Positions 1-9,273 of a stretch of 64,000 nucleotides of DNA are shown here, in pieces; positions within the stretch are counted from its first letter, which is position 1; each line of letters starts with the position of its first letter. Below the pieces are notes generated by a model. It was not told the origin of the DNA and searched no databases. It was given only the letters and a program-made list of their open reading frames with translations. Source of the DNA: Tritonibacter multivorans (GTDB lineage: Bacteria > Pseudomonadota > Alphaproteobacteria > Rhodobacterales > Rhodobacteraceae). The stretch is from the NCBI RefSeq assembly GCF_001458415.1, contig NZ_CYSD01000040.1, forward strand, positions 24,412-88,411, in the 5' to 3' direction. Both the position numbers and the translations under genes were made by a program.

Positions 1-149
1 ATCTGCAACATGGTGGATTTTCCCGCCCCGTTGCGCCCCAGCAGGGCAATTGCCTTGCCCTTGGGAATGGTCAGATTGATGTCACGCGCCACATATTTGC
101 GCCCGTTTGGGGTGGCAAAGCTCTTTGTGAGGTTCTCCAGCACAATCAT
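1..149 (-). CDS. kpsT: Capsule ABC transporter ATP-binding protein, KpsT-like (partial)
   Basis: Only the first 49 codons are in the window; the gene runs off the left edge. The start is ATG, ten bases after the stop of the kpsE-like gene, so the two are probably co-transcribed. The visible N-terminus ([11 protein letters not shown]) and a Walker A motif GRNGAGKST at residues 38-46 are typical of polysaccharide-export ABC ATPases. Known role of the family: energises export of capsular polysaccharide across the inner membrane with the KpsM permease, which is encoded divergently nearby. Signature and Walker B motifs lie outside the window, so KpsT rather than a general ABC ATPase is inferred from the kpsE/kpsM neighbours. 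Confidence 0.85.
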   Translation of the reverse strand, partial: MIVLENLTKSFATPNGRKYVARDINLTIPKGKAIALLGRNGAGKSTMLQ

Positions 150-159
150 GGGCAGATCC

Positions 160-1821
160 TCAGCGGCGATCCCGCAGCGAGTAATAAATCAAGGCCAGCG
201 TGGCCCAGGATATCAGCAGGAACAGGCAGACGAGACCAAAGATCAGCACCCGGCGCGGGTATTCGGCGCTTTGGGCCAGCGTTGGGTTCAGATAGGCGGC
301 CAGATAGCGACTTTGTCGCTGGGCTTCGGCTTGGGCGGCATCATAGTTCTGTAGGGCGCCTGCGTATTTCTGCTCGGCAAACTCGCGGTCCACGGAGAGG
401 CGTTCGAACTCGGCCACCAAAGTGGCATAGTTATCACCATCAGCTGCGACCCCGCCGCCGCCGAATTTTTCGCGTTCCTGACGGATACGGGCGCGCAGGG
501 CGGAAATGCGCTGTTCGGTCTGCTGCAGACGCGGGTCATTGGCCTGGGTATTGGTGACCAGAAGATCATAGTTGATCAGTTCGCTGCCCAGCTGCTGCTG
601 CAGGGTGGTCAAAAGCCCCATCTGCAGTTGAATATCAGCGCTGGGGTCGACGATCTGGGTGCGCGAGCGGAAGGCGGTCAGGGATTGCCGGGCCACCTTC
701 AGCTGTTCAACGGCCTGATCCAGCTCTTCGCGGGCATAGCGCATGGCGTCTTCACGCGCGATCGCCGAGAGCGTGTTGATCATCTTCGAGCTTTCTTCAA
801 AGATCATCTGCGCAATGGCGCGCGCCTCTTCCGGGGTGAAGGCCAGAACTTTCAGTTCGATCAGACCGGTGCCGGGGGCGTAGGAAATCTGCACCATGCG
901 CTGCCAATAGGCCAAGAGGTCTTCAATGGCGCTGTCGGGTGCCAGAGAAAACAGCGGGTCCTGATCATAGTAGCGGCTGTAGACGGATTGCAGATCCATG
1001 CGGGCGTGGACCTTTTCCACCAGTTCCTGCGACTGGATGAATTCAAAGAGGATGTCACTGTCCGAGGAGGACGCCGAAGACAGGTTGGTGAGGCCGCCCA
1101 GAATATCCACTGCCGAAGGCGCCTCTTCGCGCCGAACGGTAAAGCCGAGGCTGGATTTATACTGATCCACCGCACGTTCCCACAAGTAGACGCCGGACAG
1201 GCCCGCCGGGATCAGCACACATAGAAGGAAGCTCCACAGCAGCAGCCAATGACGTTTCTTGGCGCGGGCCTGACGGGCCGGTGCATAGATCGGATCTTTG
1301 TGGGGGGCTTTGCTGTCTGGTTTTAGCGCCTGTTTAGGGGTGGGTTTTGGGGGTGATTTCGGGGCAGGCTTGGCAGCCGGTTTTGTCTCTTTCTGTGCGG
1401 CCTGTTCTTTGGCTCGGGCCGCCAGACGCGTAGCGCGCTGTTTGGCTTTGGCACGGGACTGCCCCTTGACCGGAGGGCGAGGTGGGGCTTTGCCTTTACC
1501 TTTCCGGTTTTTGGTAGTTTTCTGTCGGGGTGTCTCCCCCCCCGCGGTGGAATCCGGGGCGGGTTTGGCCGTTAGTGCCGACTGGGACTCCAATTGGGGG
1601 GGCGATTGGGGCGCAGACTGTGGGCTTGGCTTGGTGCTGGACTGCGGCCCCGATGGGGGGCTCGGCTTAGCGGCAGTGTTTGGGGCTTGTGCGTGGTTTG
1701 GACTCTGCGTTTGTGTCTGTCCCGTGCCGCTCGCGGTCTGAGAAGGGGTATGCGGGGTGCCCGCGGCAGCACTCTGCGGCTTTGCGGCCAGAGCGCGGGG
1801 ATTTGATTGAATGTCAGCCAA
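160..1821 (-). CDS. kpsE: Capsule export inner-membrane protein, KpsE/BexC-like, with long N-terminal extension
   Basis: A 553-residue polysaccharide co-polymerase-type protein. Residues about 1-190 are low-complexity, rich in Pro, Ala, Lys, Ser and Gln. A transmembrane segment follows at about 191-213, then a periplasmic region with coiled-coil-like stretches (about 350-500), and a second transmembrane segment near the C-terminus (after RRVLIFG). The last 360 residues match the usual size and layout of KpsE proteins, which link the Kps ABC transporter to the outer-membrane exporter. The 190-residue cytoplasmic extension is not typical. The start is TTG with a weak ribosome-binding site; no ATG lies nearby, so the exact start is uncertain. 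It is followed by the KpsT-like gene and is divergent from kpsM. Confidence 0.85.
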   Translation of the reverse strand: MADIQSNPRALAAKPQSAAAGTPHTPSQTASGTGQTQTQSPNHAQAPNTAAKPSPPSGPQSSTKPSPQSAPQSPPQLESQSALTAKPAPDSTAGGETPRQKTTKNRKGKGKAPPRPPVKGQSRAKAKQRATRLAARAKEQAAQKETKPAAKPAPKSPPKPTPKQALKPDSKAPHKDPIYAPARQARAKKRHWLLLWSFLLCVLIPAGLSGVYLWERAVDQYKSSLGFTVRREEAPSAVDILGGLTNLSSASSSDSDILFEFIQSQELVEKVHARMDLQSVYSRYYDQDPLFSLAPDSAIEDLLAYWQRMVQISYAPGTGLIELKVLAFTPEEARAIAQMIFEESSKMINTLSAIAREDAMRYAREELDQAVEQLKVARQSLTAFRSRTQIVDPSADIQLQMGLLTTLQQQLGSELINYDLLVTNTQANDPRLQQTEQRISALRARIRQEREKFGGGGVAADGDNYATLVAEFERLSVDREFAEQKYAGALQNYDAAQAEAQRQSRYLAAYLNPTLAQSAEYPRRVLIFGLVCLFLLISWATLALIYYSLRDRR

Positions 1822-1894
1822 GAGTATGGTCCAAACAGTTGCTTTCCAAACGCCTTACTCTGATTTCACAAACTGCACGAAAGTACCAGTCTTT

Positions 1895-2731
1895 ATGACA
1901 GACCCTTCTCTCCCGGAGGTTGCTCCGCCGCTGATGCCTGCATTGAAACCGGCTGCGCACCCGCATCTGCGGTTTCGTGGAGCACGGGCGATCACCGCAT
2001 TGATCCTGCGTGAGATGTCGACCACCTATGGACGCAGCCCGGGGGGGTACCTCTGGGCCGTTCTGCAGCCGGTGGCGATGATCGTTATGCTGACACTGGC
2101 CTTTTCGGTGCTGCTGCGCTCGCCGTCTCTGGGCACCAGTTTTCTGCTGTTTTATGCCAGCGGTTTTCTGATCATGCGGATGTTTCAGGAGGTGGTCTCT
2201 GCGGTGGGCTGGGCCATCGGCTTTAATCAGGCGCTGCTGGCCTATCCGCGGGTGACGTACGTGGACACGCTGGTGGCGCGTGGCGTGCTGGCGCTGCTGA
2301 CCCAGATCATGGTCTCTGCCATCGTGCTGGTCGGGATTTTTCTCTATGATGATGTGCGGGTGATTTTGGATTTTGCGCCTATTTTGCTGGCCTATGGCAT
2401 GGCGATTTTGTTGGGTTTTGGCATTGGGACTTTCAATGCCTACGCCAGCTTTTCTTTCCCGGTCTATAAAACCGTCTGGGGTATTCTGACCCGGCCGCTG
2501 ATGCTGGTGTCGGGGATCTTCTATATCTATGAGGATTTGCCGGAATTTGCCCAAACGGTGCTGTGGTATAATCCGCTGATCCATCTGACGGGCCTCGCCC
2601 GGATGGGGTTTTATGCGGATTATGATCCTGGTTATATCTCGCTTCTGTATGTGGCGCTGGTGGCTTGTATCCCGATGTTCTTTGGGGTGTTGATGCTGCG
2701 CCGCTATTCCAAGGACATCCTCTACAAATAA
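1895..2731 (+). CDS. kpsM: Capsule ABC transporter permease, KpsM-like
   Basis: A 278-residue integral membrane protein of the ABC-2 type. The cytoplasmic N-terminus contains LRFRGARAITALILREMSTT and GGYLWAV, typical of capsule/O-antigen export permeases, and is followed by about six hydrophobic segments. With KpsT it would move finished polysaccharide across the inner membrane. I chose ATG 1895 (MTDPSLPEV); an upstream in-frame ATG at 1811 would overlap the start of the divergent kpsE and adds 28 residues without family character. The 73-bp gap to kpsE must hold both promoters. The gene ends just before a bidirectional terminator. Confidence 0.88.
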   Translation: MTDPSLPEVAPPLMPALKPAAHPHLRFRGARAITALILREMSTTYGRSPGGYLWAVLQPVAMIVMLTLAFSVLLRSPSLGTSFLLFYASGFLIMRMFQEVVSAVGWAIGFNQALLAYPRVTYVDTLVARGVLALLTQIMVSAIVLVGIFLYDDVRVILDFAPILLAYGMAILLGFGIGTFNAYASFSFPVYKTVWGILTRPLMLVSGIFYIYEDLPEFAQTVLWYNPLIHLTGLARMGFYADYDPGYISLLYVALVACIPMFFGVLMLRRYSKDILYK

Positions 2732-2784
2732 AGGCTCTCGTCGGTGGTGGCCTGAGACCTTTGATACTTGGAGAGGCTGATAAA

Positions 2785-2812
2785 AAAGGCCGCCCTGTTG
2801 GGGGCGGCCTTT
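2785..2812. terminator. Bidirectional intrinsic terminator
   Basis: A perfect 11-bp inverted repeat (AAAGGCCGCCC at 2785-2795, GGGCGGCCTTT at 2802-2812) with a 6-base loop lies between the convergent kpsM and neuB-like genes. A and T runs flank the stem on both sides, so it can act in both directions. Confidence 0.85.
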
Positions 2813-2853
2813 GGTCTGTGATAGGAGGCTCAAACAGAGGCCCGAAGCGGCGC

Positions 2854-3783
2854 TTATTGCGCGGCGGTCTCGTGCTGTTCCTTGACCCACTTCAGCTTGT
2901 CGCGCTGCACCTGCTCAACCGGCAGGATCTCTTGGCCTTTGTAGGCCAGCGCGGCATCGACGTGCTTCAGGTCACGGCACAGGCGGCGCAGCCCATCGGG
3001 CTCGAGCGATGCGGCGTGGTCGGTGCCTTTCCAGGTGCGGTCCAGAGTGAAGTGACGTTCGATGTGGGTGAATTTACCCTTACCGTCTGCTTCCATCGCC
3101 CGGCCAACGGCCAGCGCAGCCACGTCAGCGGCAATGCCGAGGTGGTGACCGGAGAAACCGATACCTTTGACGGTGGCCCCGAATTTTTCCATCAGGTTGC
3201 GGATTTCAAACAGGCAGATGTCTTCAAAGGCGACCGGGTAGCCAGAGGTGCAGGAGTAGACCACCAGGTCTTTTGCACGGCCGCGCTCGGCGTAGAAGTT
3301 CACCAGATCAACGATTTCCTGACCGGTGGACATGCCGGTGGAGACATGGATCTCGCCGGCGTAATGCTCGCAGAGGTAGCCCTGAAGGTCATAGTGCTGG
3401 TTGGTGGCAGAGGGGATTTTCAGCAGCGGCGGGTTCAGCGCAGCCATTTCCTTGGCCGAGGTCAGATCCCAAACGCTGGTGGAATAGGCAATGCCGTTCT
3501 CGGTACAGCAGTCGATCAGCTCTTTGTGCTGGTCGGTGTCCATTTCCAGAAACTCGCGGTGCGCCCCATAGGTGTCACCATAGGCGTTTGCCGGCACCGG
3601 GTGCGGGGTGTCGTATTGCTCCGGGGTCAGCAATTCGCGGTTGTGGCGCTTTTGGAACTTTGCAATGTCTGCTTTACAGACATGGGCCGCAACGCGGATC
3701 AGTTCCTTGGCAATTTCGAGATCGCCTTTGTGGTTGCAGCCGATCTCCGCAATAACTTTAACGGGAGTGTGTTCTTCGCTCAT
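2854..3783 (-). CDS. neuB: NeuB-family nonulosonic acid (sialic acid) synthase
   Basis: A 309-residue protein of the N-acetylneuraminate synthase family. These enzymes condense phosphoenolpyruvate with an N-acetyl-hexosamine such as ManNAc to form a nine-carbon sialic acid. Family features seen: VIAEIGCNHKGD near the N-terminus, KFQKR, the LKIPSATN strand, STGMS, and GFSGHHLG, consistent with a TIM-barrel catalytic domain. Classical NeuB is about 345 residues and ends in an antifreeze-like SAF domain; this protein stops after the barrel, so that domain appears to be absent. It stands alone on the minus strand facing kpsM, but the CMP-sialate synthetase and sialyltransferase genes lie 10 kb away in the same locus. 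Confidence 0.88.
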   Translation of the reverse strand: MSEEHTPVKVIAEIGCNHKGDLEIAKELIRVAAHVCKADIAKFQKRHNRELLTPEQYDTPHPVPANAYGDTYGAHREFLEMDTDQHKELIDCCTENGIAYSTSVWDLTSAKEMAALNPPLLKIPSATNQHYDLQGYLCEHYAGEIHVSTGMSTGQEIVDLVNFYAERGRAKDLVVYSCTSGYPVAFEDICLFEIRNLMEKFGATVKGIGFSGHHLGIAADVAALAVGRAMEADGKGKFTHIERHFTLDRTWKGTDHAASLEPDGLRRLCRDLKHVDAALAYKGQEILPVEQVQRDKLKWVKEQHETAAQ

Positions 3784-3914
3784 ATGTTTGATCCAATGTG
3801 TTCCAAGACAGATCTGCTGCGGGTATCAGCCTTTCTTATGAAAGAGACCACCACAGCCGTGGGCTTCTGCTTTGTAGCGACCCAGCTCCCCTGCCGCAAA
3901 TGGGAAATGTACTT

Positions 3915-4682
3915 ATGACAGACGCTAACAACATTCCGGCAGATCCCCCGGTCATTTCTGTCATAATGCCTGTGTATAATGCGGTTCAAACCCTTGAGCG
4001 GGCCGTGCAATCTGTGCAGGCACAAAGCCGCAGAGACTGGGAATTGCTGCTGATCGAGGATGGATCGCAGGATGGATCGGCGGATCTTTGCGCATCTTTG
4101 GCTGCCGCGGACCCGCGTGTGCGCCTGTTGCGGCAACCGGGCAACACTGGCGCAGCGATTGCACGCAATGCGGGAATAGCTCAGGCACGCGGCCGCTTTA
4201 TTGCCTTTTTGGATTCCGATGACGAATGGTTGCCCGAAAAACTGTCGCATCAGTTGGACTTCATGGCGCAGAGGGGGGCTGCTTTTAGTTATACTGGCTT
4301 CTGGCGCGCCCGGGCCGATCAGCCACCCCATCAGGTACATGTGCCCGCCTCGGTGGATCGGGCCGAGTTGCTGCGGGGTAATGTGATTGGCTGTCTGACG
4401 GTAATTTATGATCGCAGCCAGCTCCGGGATCAATCCATGCCTGAGCTGCGCATGCGGCAGGATTTCGCCTTCTGGCTGCAACTGCTGGCGCATTGCCCGC
4501 GTGCCTATGGTCTGGATGAGCCTTTGGCGGTGCATCATGTGATGGCTTCTTCTTTGTCTTCGCCGCGCGGGCGGGCCATGCGGGCCACCTGGCGGATGTA
4601 TCGCCAGCATCTGCAGCTCTCTGTCGGGCAGTCCGTCTGCTATATGGCCAGTCATCTGCTGCGCCGGTTGCGCAGAGGCTAG
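3915..4682 (+). CDS. Glycosyltransferase family 2
   Basis: A 255-residue GT-A fold glycosyltransferase. Family 2 hallmarks are VISVIMPVYNA (about 13-23), the LIEDGSQDGS turn, and the metal/nucleotide-binding DSDDEW motif at residues 100-105. ATG 3915 (MTDANN) is placed so that the conserved first strand follows directly; an upstream ATG at 3798 overlaps the divergent neuB promoter region. It is probably cytoplasmic and adds one sugar to the capsule repeat; the sugar cannot be predicted. First gene of a plus-strand run reaching 11197. Confidence 0.85.
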   Translation: MTDANNIPADPPVISVIMPVYNAVQTLERAVQSVQAQSRRDWELLLIEDGSQDGSADLCASLAAADPRVRLLRQPGNTGAAIARNAGIAQARGRFIAFLDSDDEWLPEKLSHQLDFMAQRGAAFSYTGFWRARADQPPHQVHVPASVDRAELLRGNVIGCLTVIYDRSQLRDQSMPELRMRQDFAFWLQLLAHCPRAYGLDEPLAVHHVMASSLSSPRGRAMRATWRMYRQHLQLSVGQSVCYMASHLLRRLRRG

Positions 4683-4816
4683 GCAGGGATCTGGGGTCTC
4701 CACCAGCGGTGTGGGCGGGCGGTTGGCAGCTCAGGCAATTCCCGCTAAGACCGTGATCAAAATGTTCTGATCGCGCGTCTGGGCTGGTGCTGGTTCTGAT
4801 GGGCAAAGAGGTACGA

Positions 4817-5521
4817 ATGACTTTGAGAAGACGGTTCCTGGCAGCGGCTCAGGCCTTTCGCAACCCCGACCGAGTGGTGTTGCCGCGTGTGGTGGAGCGG
4901 CTCGAACGGGCCGAAGTCGAAAAACAGGCCTGGGAAGGCGGTGAAGGCCGCTGGGAACGGGTCGAAACTGTTGCCAAGGTCGCATTACAACAGGCGGGGC
5001 TCAGCTCTGGGCGGATGCTCGAAATCGGAGGTCGTCTCAATCCGAGGCACATGAATTTTCCCCAGTTCGACTATACCGCGCTGGATCTGGCCGAGGCGCC
5101 CGGCGCAGCAGGGGAGAAACGGGTCGAGGTGGCTGTGGGCAATATCACTGACTGCCCGCATATTCCTGATGCGAGCTTTGACTTCATCTTCAGCCTTGAT
5201 GTGTTCGAACATATCGACCGCCCTTGGTTGGCAGCAAAAGAGATCCAGCGGTTGTTGAAACCGGGTGGTGTCACCGTGCACAGCACTTTGTTCTCGTGGC
5301 GTTATCACCCTTGCCCGATTGACTATTGGCGTTATTCGGCCGAGGGGCTGAAGTCGCTGTTTGGCGGGCTCGAATGCCTGCACGCGGATTTTGACTACAC
5401 CGAACGCCGCCGCGATTTGCGCGGTCGCGATGGCAATATGATCGAATGTGATGCGCTTGGCGGTTGGCGAGAAAACGTGCGGGTGCATTACGCGGGCACG
5501 AAGCCGCGCGTCCAGCAGTGA
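4817..5521 (+). CDS. SAM-dependent methyltransferase, class I
   Basis: A 234-residue protein with a Rossmann-type methyltransferase core: MLEIGGR (67-73) as the SAM-binding loop, an acidic residue D90 at the end of strand 2, FIFSLDVFEHI (123-133) and LLKPGG (146-151). ATG 4817 was chosen because AAAGAGG lies 5 bases upstream; other ATGs at 4787 and 4799 lack this. Methyltransferases in polysaccharide loci commonly methylate a sugar or the chain end, but the substrate is not visible. Its stop overlaps the next start (GTGA), implying translational coupling. Confidence 0.8.
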   Translation: MTLRRRFLAAAQAFRNPDRVVLPRVVERLERAEVEKQAWEGGEGRWERVETVAKVALQQAGLSSGRMLEIGGRLNPRHMNFPQFDYTALDLAEAPGAAGEKRVEVAVGNITDCPHIPDASFDFIFSLDVFEHIDRPWLAAKEIQRLLKPGGVTVHSTLFSWRYHPCPIDYWRYSAEGLKSLFGGLECLHADFDYTERRRDLRGRDGNMIECDALGGWRENVRVHYAGTKPRVQQ

Positions 5522-6300
5522 GTGGGCCTGTTGACCTTACAGTTGCGATTTCAACGCTAGGGGCGGGTATTGACCGCATTCAACTGCCAGAGCCAGTGGC
5601 TGGGATCCGCTATCTGGTGCTGCATCAGTGCCCGCAACAGGTGTCTTCTGTTTTACTGCGCGCTGATGTCCGCGTGGTGGCGCTGGATACGGTTGGGCTA
5701 TCCAACAGCCGAAATGCGGCTCTGGAGCAGGCAGAAACAGATCTCCTGATCTTTGCGGATGATGATACCACCCTCTTTCTCGATGGGGTGCAGTCCCTAG
5801 CGCAAAGCCTTGCAGCAGCGCCTGATCTGGCCTTGGCCGTGGGCTGGCGCGCCGAGCGGCTCCCGTCGCAAGCACGTCGCGCTTATCTGACGCGTTTCAA
5901 CAGCGGTCGCATTTGTGCGCCGGAGTTCATGGTCCGCCGCAGCTTATTCCGGACTGCGGGCGTGCGGTTTGACCCTGACTTCGGCCTTGGGGCGCGCTTT
6001 GGGTTGGGCGAAGAATATGTTTTTGTCACCGACGCGCTGCGCGCAGGTCTGCGCGGCATCACCCTGCCGGTTGTGACCGGCTCCCACCCCGAGGAGAGCA
6101 CTGGAGATTTGTGGTCCGATCCGACCCTGATGGCGGCGCGCCAAGCGGTGATTGCCCGGGTCTTTGGCCGCTGGGCTCTGGCGGTGCGGGCTGTCTATAT
6201 GCTGCGCCACCGTCACAGGTTTGACAGTTTGGAAGGCAGGCTTCGGTTTGTTCTTGGAACTGGAACATTTGTCCGGGACAAGCGGAGCGCGCTCGACTAA
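5518..6300 (+). CDS. Glycosyltransferase family 2-like protein
   Basis: About 260 residues with the family 2 layout: VDLTVAISTLGA at the start, a LSNSRNAALEQA helix and an ADDDT metal-binding motif at about 80-84. The C-terminal half contains GLGEEYVFVTDAL, which resembles the acceptor-side E(E/D) motif of GT2 enzymes. GTG at 5518 overlaps the methyltransferase stop by four bases and places the first strand right after the start; an in-frame ATG at 5464 would extend 54 bases into the preceding gene. The sugar specificity is unknown. Confidence 0.78.
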   Translation: MSGPVDLTVAISTLGAGIDRIQLPEPVAGIRYLVLHQCPQQVSSVLLRADVRVVALDTVGLSNSRNAALEQAETDLLIFADDDTTLFLDGVQSLAQSLAAAPDLALAVGWRAERLPSQARRAYLTRFNSGRICAPEFMVRRSLFRTAGVRFDPDFGLGARFGLGEEYVFVTDALRAGLRGITLPVVTGSHPEESTGDLWSDPTLMAARQAVIARVFGRWALAVRAVYMLRHRHRFDSLEGRLRFVLGTGTFVRDKRSALD

Positions 6301-6402
6301 GAACGCCTCTGTGACAGCGGACCCGGATAAGTGGTCTGGTGTATGGCTTAGGTTGTTTTGGTTAAACGTGGAATAAATGAAGAACTGCATGTGGAGTAAA
6401 TG

Positions 6403-8229
6403 ATGCAATCAGATGATAAGCTTTCTTCTCTGATGAAAGACATTGTGCGTTACGAGCGCACCATCGGGGAGCTTTTGGACAAGAACGATGCCTTGTCCGG
6501 AGAGGTTGCACTCCATGCAAAAGAACGCGAGGCTTGGTTTGCCAATCGTCAGGATGGTATCAATTCTGAGTTGTCCTCTTTGACCAATATGGTGCTGCGT
6601 CTGTCCGAACAACAAGGACGCCAGTTTGATATGGTCTATCGTCTTCTGGCGCAGAGTATGATTGGCCAGGGCGATAGAAAATCCGACACCGGTGGCACGA
6701 CCGATCTTCTGCTGAACCATGCCATGGATCGCTCTGCGGCTTTTGCCGACACCATTGGCCGTATTGTCACTGGCCGTACCGTTGAACGCACGGCAAAACA
6801 CCGCGTTGAATTAGCCGAGGATTCCTCCATCAGAGCTCTGCGCGGCAAGCTGGTGCAGGATGCCAATATCGCCACAGGCGGTAATATTGCCCTCGTGCTG
6901 GAAGAAAATGGCGAAACCGGTGTGCACAGCCTGATCTTCCCTGTGGCTGAAGTGTCCGCCACGGGCTTCCGCGGTGTCACACTCGAGGTCAAGCCGCTGG
7001 AAACTCGCGCTCTGCGGGTGCGGATCCGTCAAAGCGACGATTGGCGCAACAATTCGGAGGTCAATATTGACCTCAAAACCCTGCGCCACGCCAATTTTGA
7101 AACTACTTTTGCTCTGGGTCGACGGGAAGTGGCTGTGACCAACCTGCGCGAAGGCTGGGTCCGGATCAAGATCGAGACCGGGCTGGAAATGAGCGATGCT
7201 CCCATTGAGCTGGAGCTGATCGCCATGGGCAATGTCACTGCGCGTTCGTCCAAGCGTAAGGGCAGCGGCAGGGCGGCGTTTGCGATCAAAACCTGTGATC
7301 TGCTGCGCTCTGACGGGCTGACGTCGTCCCAGACCGATGAGGTGGTTCAGGAAGAGATGAACGACGTCAAGCGTACGGCGCCAGCAATTATGAAGGTGGA
7401 CATCAACACTCCAAGCCAAGAGCGAAAGCGTCGCGAGAAACGCGAAGCTTATCTGGCCTCCGGCGCGTATCGCAAGCTGACTCGTTTCCGCAATATGCAT
7501 GCAGGTAAACGTGCCTTCATTATTGGCAATGGCCCCTCAATCAACAAGCAAGACCTGACGCTGTTGAAGGATGAGGTGACCTTTGTCACCAACTGGTTCA
7601 TCAACCACCCGCAATACAATGAAATCGATCCGAGCTATTTCTGCGTCTCCTCTCACGAGATGTTTGGCGGCTGGGGCACGCCCGAACCTAAAGCCAACCA
7701 GGACTGGTTGCAGGGCATGCTGGCGCGTGCAGGCAATGCGCATAAGTTTTTCTCATACCCGTTCCGCGACTTCCTGATCGGGGATGGGGTGTTTCCGGAA
7801 GATCAATGTGACTTCCTGCTGTTTGACCGCCCCAAGTATCAGGTCGACCAGCGCGGTGATATCAATCTCGATCTGACCCAGCCGATGGACGATGGCTATA
7901 CCGGCATTGTCACCTTCTGCCTGCCGCTTGCGCATTTCATGGGCATCACAGAAATCTATTTGATTGGCTGTGACTGTGACTATGGTCTGACCACCCCGGA
8001 TGCACCGAAGTCTTACTTTTATGACTTCTCTAAGCACACGACTAAAACCACCTCACATGAGGGTCTGACCCGCGTCTGGGCGGAAAATGGCCCGGTCTTC
8101 CAAACCTATGAGGTGGTGCGCAATCGCTTCCTGCAAGATGGCATTCAGATCGTGAACTGCACCGATGGCGGCCGTCTCGAAGTGTTCCCGCGCGCCCGAT
8201 ATGAAGATGTGGTAGCGAGTAAGGCATGA
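6403..8229 (+). CDS. Large protein with C-terminal Maf/DUF115 (MptE-like, GT42-related) domain
   Basis: About 608 residues in three parts. Residues 1-75 look like a coiled coil (charged, heptad-like). Residues about 150-285 form a beta-rich region of unknown family. From about 368 on there is a domain with FIIGNGPSI (374-381), a WFINHPQY stretch and IYLIGCDCDYG. The GNGPS and LIGxDxxY pattern is shared by DUF115/MptE-like and flagellar Maf (PseD) proteins, whose core resembles GT42 sialyltransferases. I infer a role in transferring or modifying a nonulosonic acid, not proven. ATG 6403 sits 6 bases after GGAG; ATG 6400 is also possible. It overlaps the next gene by ATGA. Confidence 0.7.
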   Translation: MQSDDKLSSLMKDIVRYERTIGELLDKNDALSGEVALHAKEREAWFANRQDGINSELSSLTNMVLRLSEQQGRQFDMVYRLLAQSMIGQGDRKSDTGGTTDLLLNHAMDRSAAFADTIGRIVTGRTVERTAKHRVELAEDSSIRALRGKLVQDANIATGGNIALVLEENGETGVHSLIFPVAEVSATGFRGVTLEVKPLETRALRVRIRQSDDWRNNSEVNIDLKTLRHANFETTFALGRREVAVTNLREGWVRIKIETGLEMSDAPIELELIAMGNVTARSSKRKGSGRAAFAIKTCDLLRSDGLTSSQTDEVVQEEMNDVKRTAPAIMKVDINTPSQERKRREKREAYLASGAYRKLTRFRNMHAGKRAFIIGNGPSINKQDLTLLKDEVTFVTNWFINHPQYNEIDPSYFCVSSHEMFGGWGTPEPKANQDWLQGMLARAGNAHKFFSYPFRDFLIGDGVFPEDQCDFLLFDRPKYQVDQRGDINLDLTQPMDDGYTGIVTFCLPLAHFMGITEIYLIGCDCDYGLTTPDAPKSYFYDFSKHTTKTTSHEGLTRVWAENGPVFQTYEVVRNRFLQDGIQIVNCTDGGRLEVFPRARYEDVVASKA

Positions 8230-9245
8230 ACACCCAGGTTGCCCCTTTCATAGACACCTCGTCCGTTGTCCCTTCGGGGGCAAACGAGGGCACCGTGATC
8301 TGTTCTGTGGTTAGCGATGATTTTGCGGCAGGGTTCATTCTGATGGAGCGCAGCCTGCGGGCGCACAACCCGGATTGGACCTATCCGATCATTGCTGTGC
8401 ACAGCAGTATTAAGCCACTCTCCGAGCTGACGAAACAGGTGATCCGCGAACATTGCGAGAATGTGCATTTCGCCACGACCAATGACGTGGCCATGGAACC
8501 GATCTATGACTATGCGCGTGAAGTGATCGGCACCCCGGACCGGTTGTTTCCGGCCTTTGCGCTGCTGGAAATCTTGCGTTGGTCCTTCTTTAAACGGGTG
8601 ATCGCGATCGACAGCGATGTGCTGATCCGGGGCTCGCTGGAGCCGCTGTTGCATGCTTCTGCGCCGCTGTCGGCCGTGCGCGCCTTCCATTCGGAACGCA
8701 ATGAGCCGATGACCTTTGTCAATACCGGCGTCATGGTCTTGAACGAGACCTTCCTGAAGGGGTTTGAGTTCAGCCGCATTCGCGAATTCCTTGGCGATCG
8801 CACCCCGCGCCCCGGCACCGGGAAGGCGGATCAGGCGATCCTAAATATTCTGATGCATAATGCGGTTCTGGGGTATTTGCCGCCACGGTTCAATTACACC
8901 AAGCGGTCGGTGATGGTCGAAATGCAGCGCCGCGGGCTGGATGTGGACGACCCCGATGCAGTCGAAGCGTTCCTGGACGAGGAAGATGTGCGCATTTTCC
9001 ACTATGTGGGGGAAAAACCTTGGAACCCAAAGGTGCGCCAACGCGAAGAAGCCTATAGCGCGATGGATGCCTTCTGGCACCGGGCCAGCGAAGACCACGG
9101 CCAGCGCAGTCTGTTCCAGCTGATGGATATCCAGCGTCGCAGGTGGCAGGATCGCTACACCACGAGTGTCCGCCGGGCTCAGGAAAAGAAACCTTCCAAT
9201 GCATCCGCTTTTGAACGGTTGGTTGCGATCAACATGGGCATGTGA
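8226..9245 (+). CDS. Glycosyltransferase family 8-like protein
   Basis: A 339-residue protein with GT8 hallmarks: an N-terminal VICSVVSDDF strand, the metal-binding VIAIDSDVLI motif (DSD at 129-131), FVNTGVMVLN, KADQAILN, and HYVGEKPWNP near residue 260 (the HxxGxxKPW motif). GT8 enzymes are retaining transferases using UDP-sugars, commonly UDP-Glc, UDP-Gal or UDP-GlcNAc. It begins inside the stop of the preceding gene (ATGA), so the two are coupled. An apparent role is extension of the capsule repeat or of a terminal glycan. Confidence 0.82.
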   Translation: MNTQVAPFIDTSSVVPSGANEGTVICSVVSDDFAAGFILMERSLRAHNPDWTYPIIAVHSSIKPLSELTKQVIREHCENVHFATTNDVAMEPIYDYAREVIGTPDRLFPAFALLEILRWSFFKRVIAIDSDVLIRGSLEPLLHASAPLSAVRAFHSERNEPMTFVNTGVMVLNETFLKGFEFSRIREFLGDRTPRPGTGKADQAILNILMHNAVLGYLPPRFNYTKRSVMVEMQRRGLDVDDPDAVEAFLDEEDVRIFHYVGEKPWNPKVRQREEAYSAMDAFWHRASEDHGQRSLFQLMDIQRRRWQDRYTTSVRRAQEKKPSNASAFERLVAINMGM

Positions 9246-9273
9246 TCTATGTTTTGGAAAACAGGAATTTAAT

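Noticed and set aside
1811..1895. An earlier start for kpsM at 1811
   Set aside because: It would overlap the divergent kpsE start and add 28 residues without family character; ATG 1895 fits KpsM length better.
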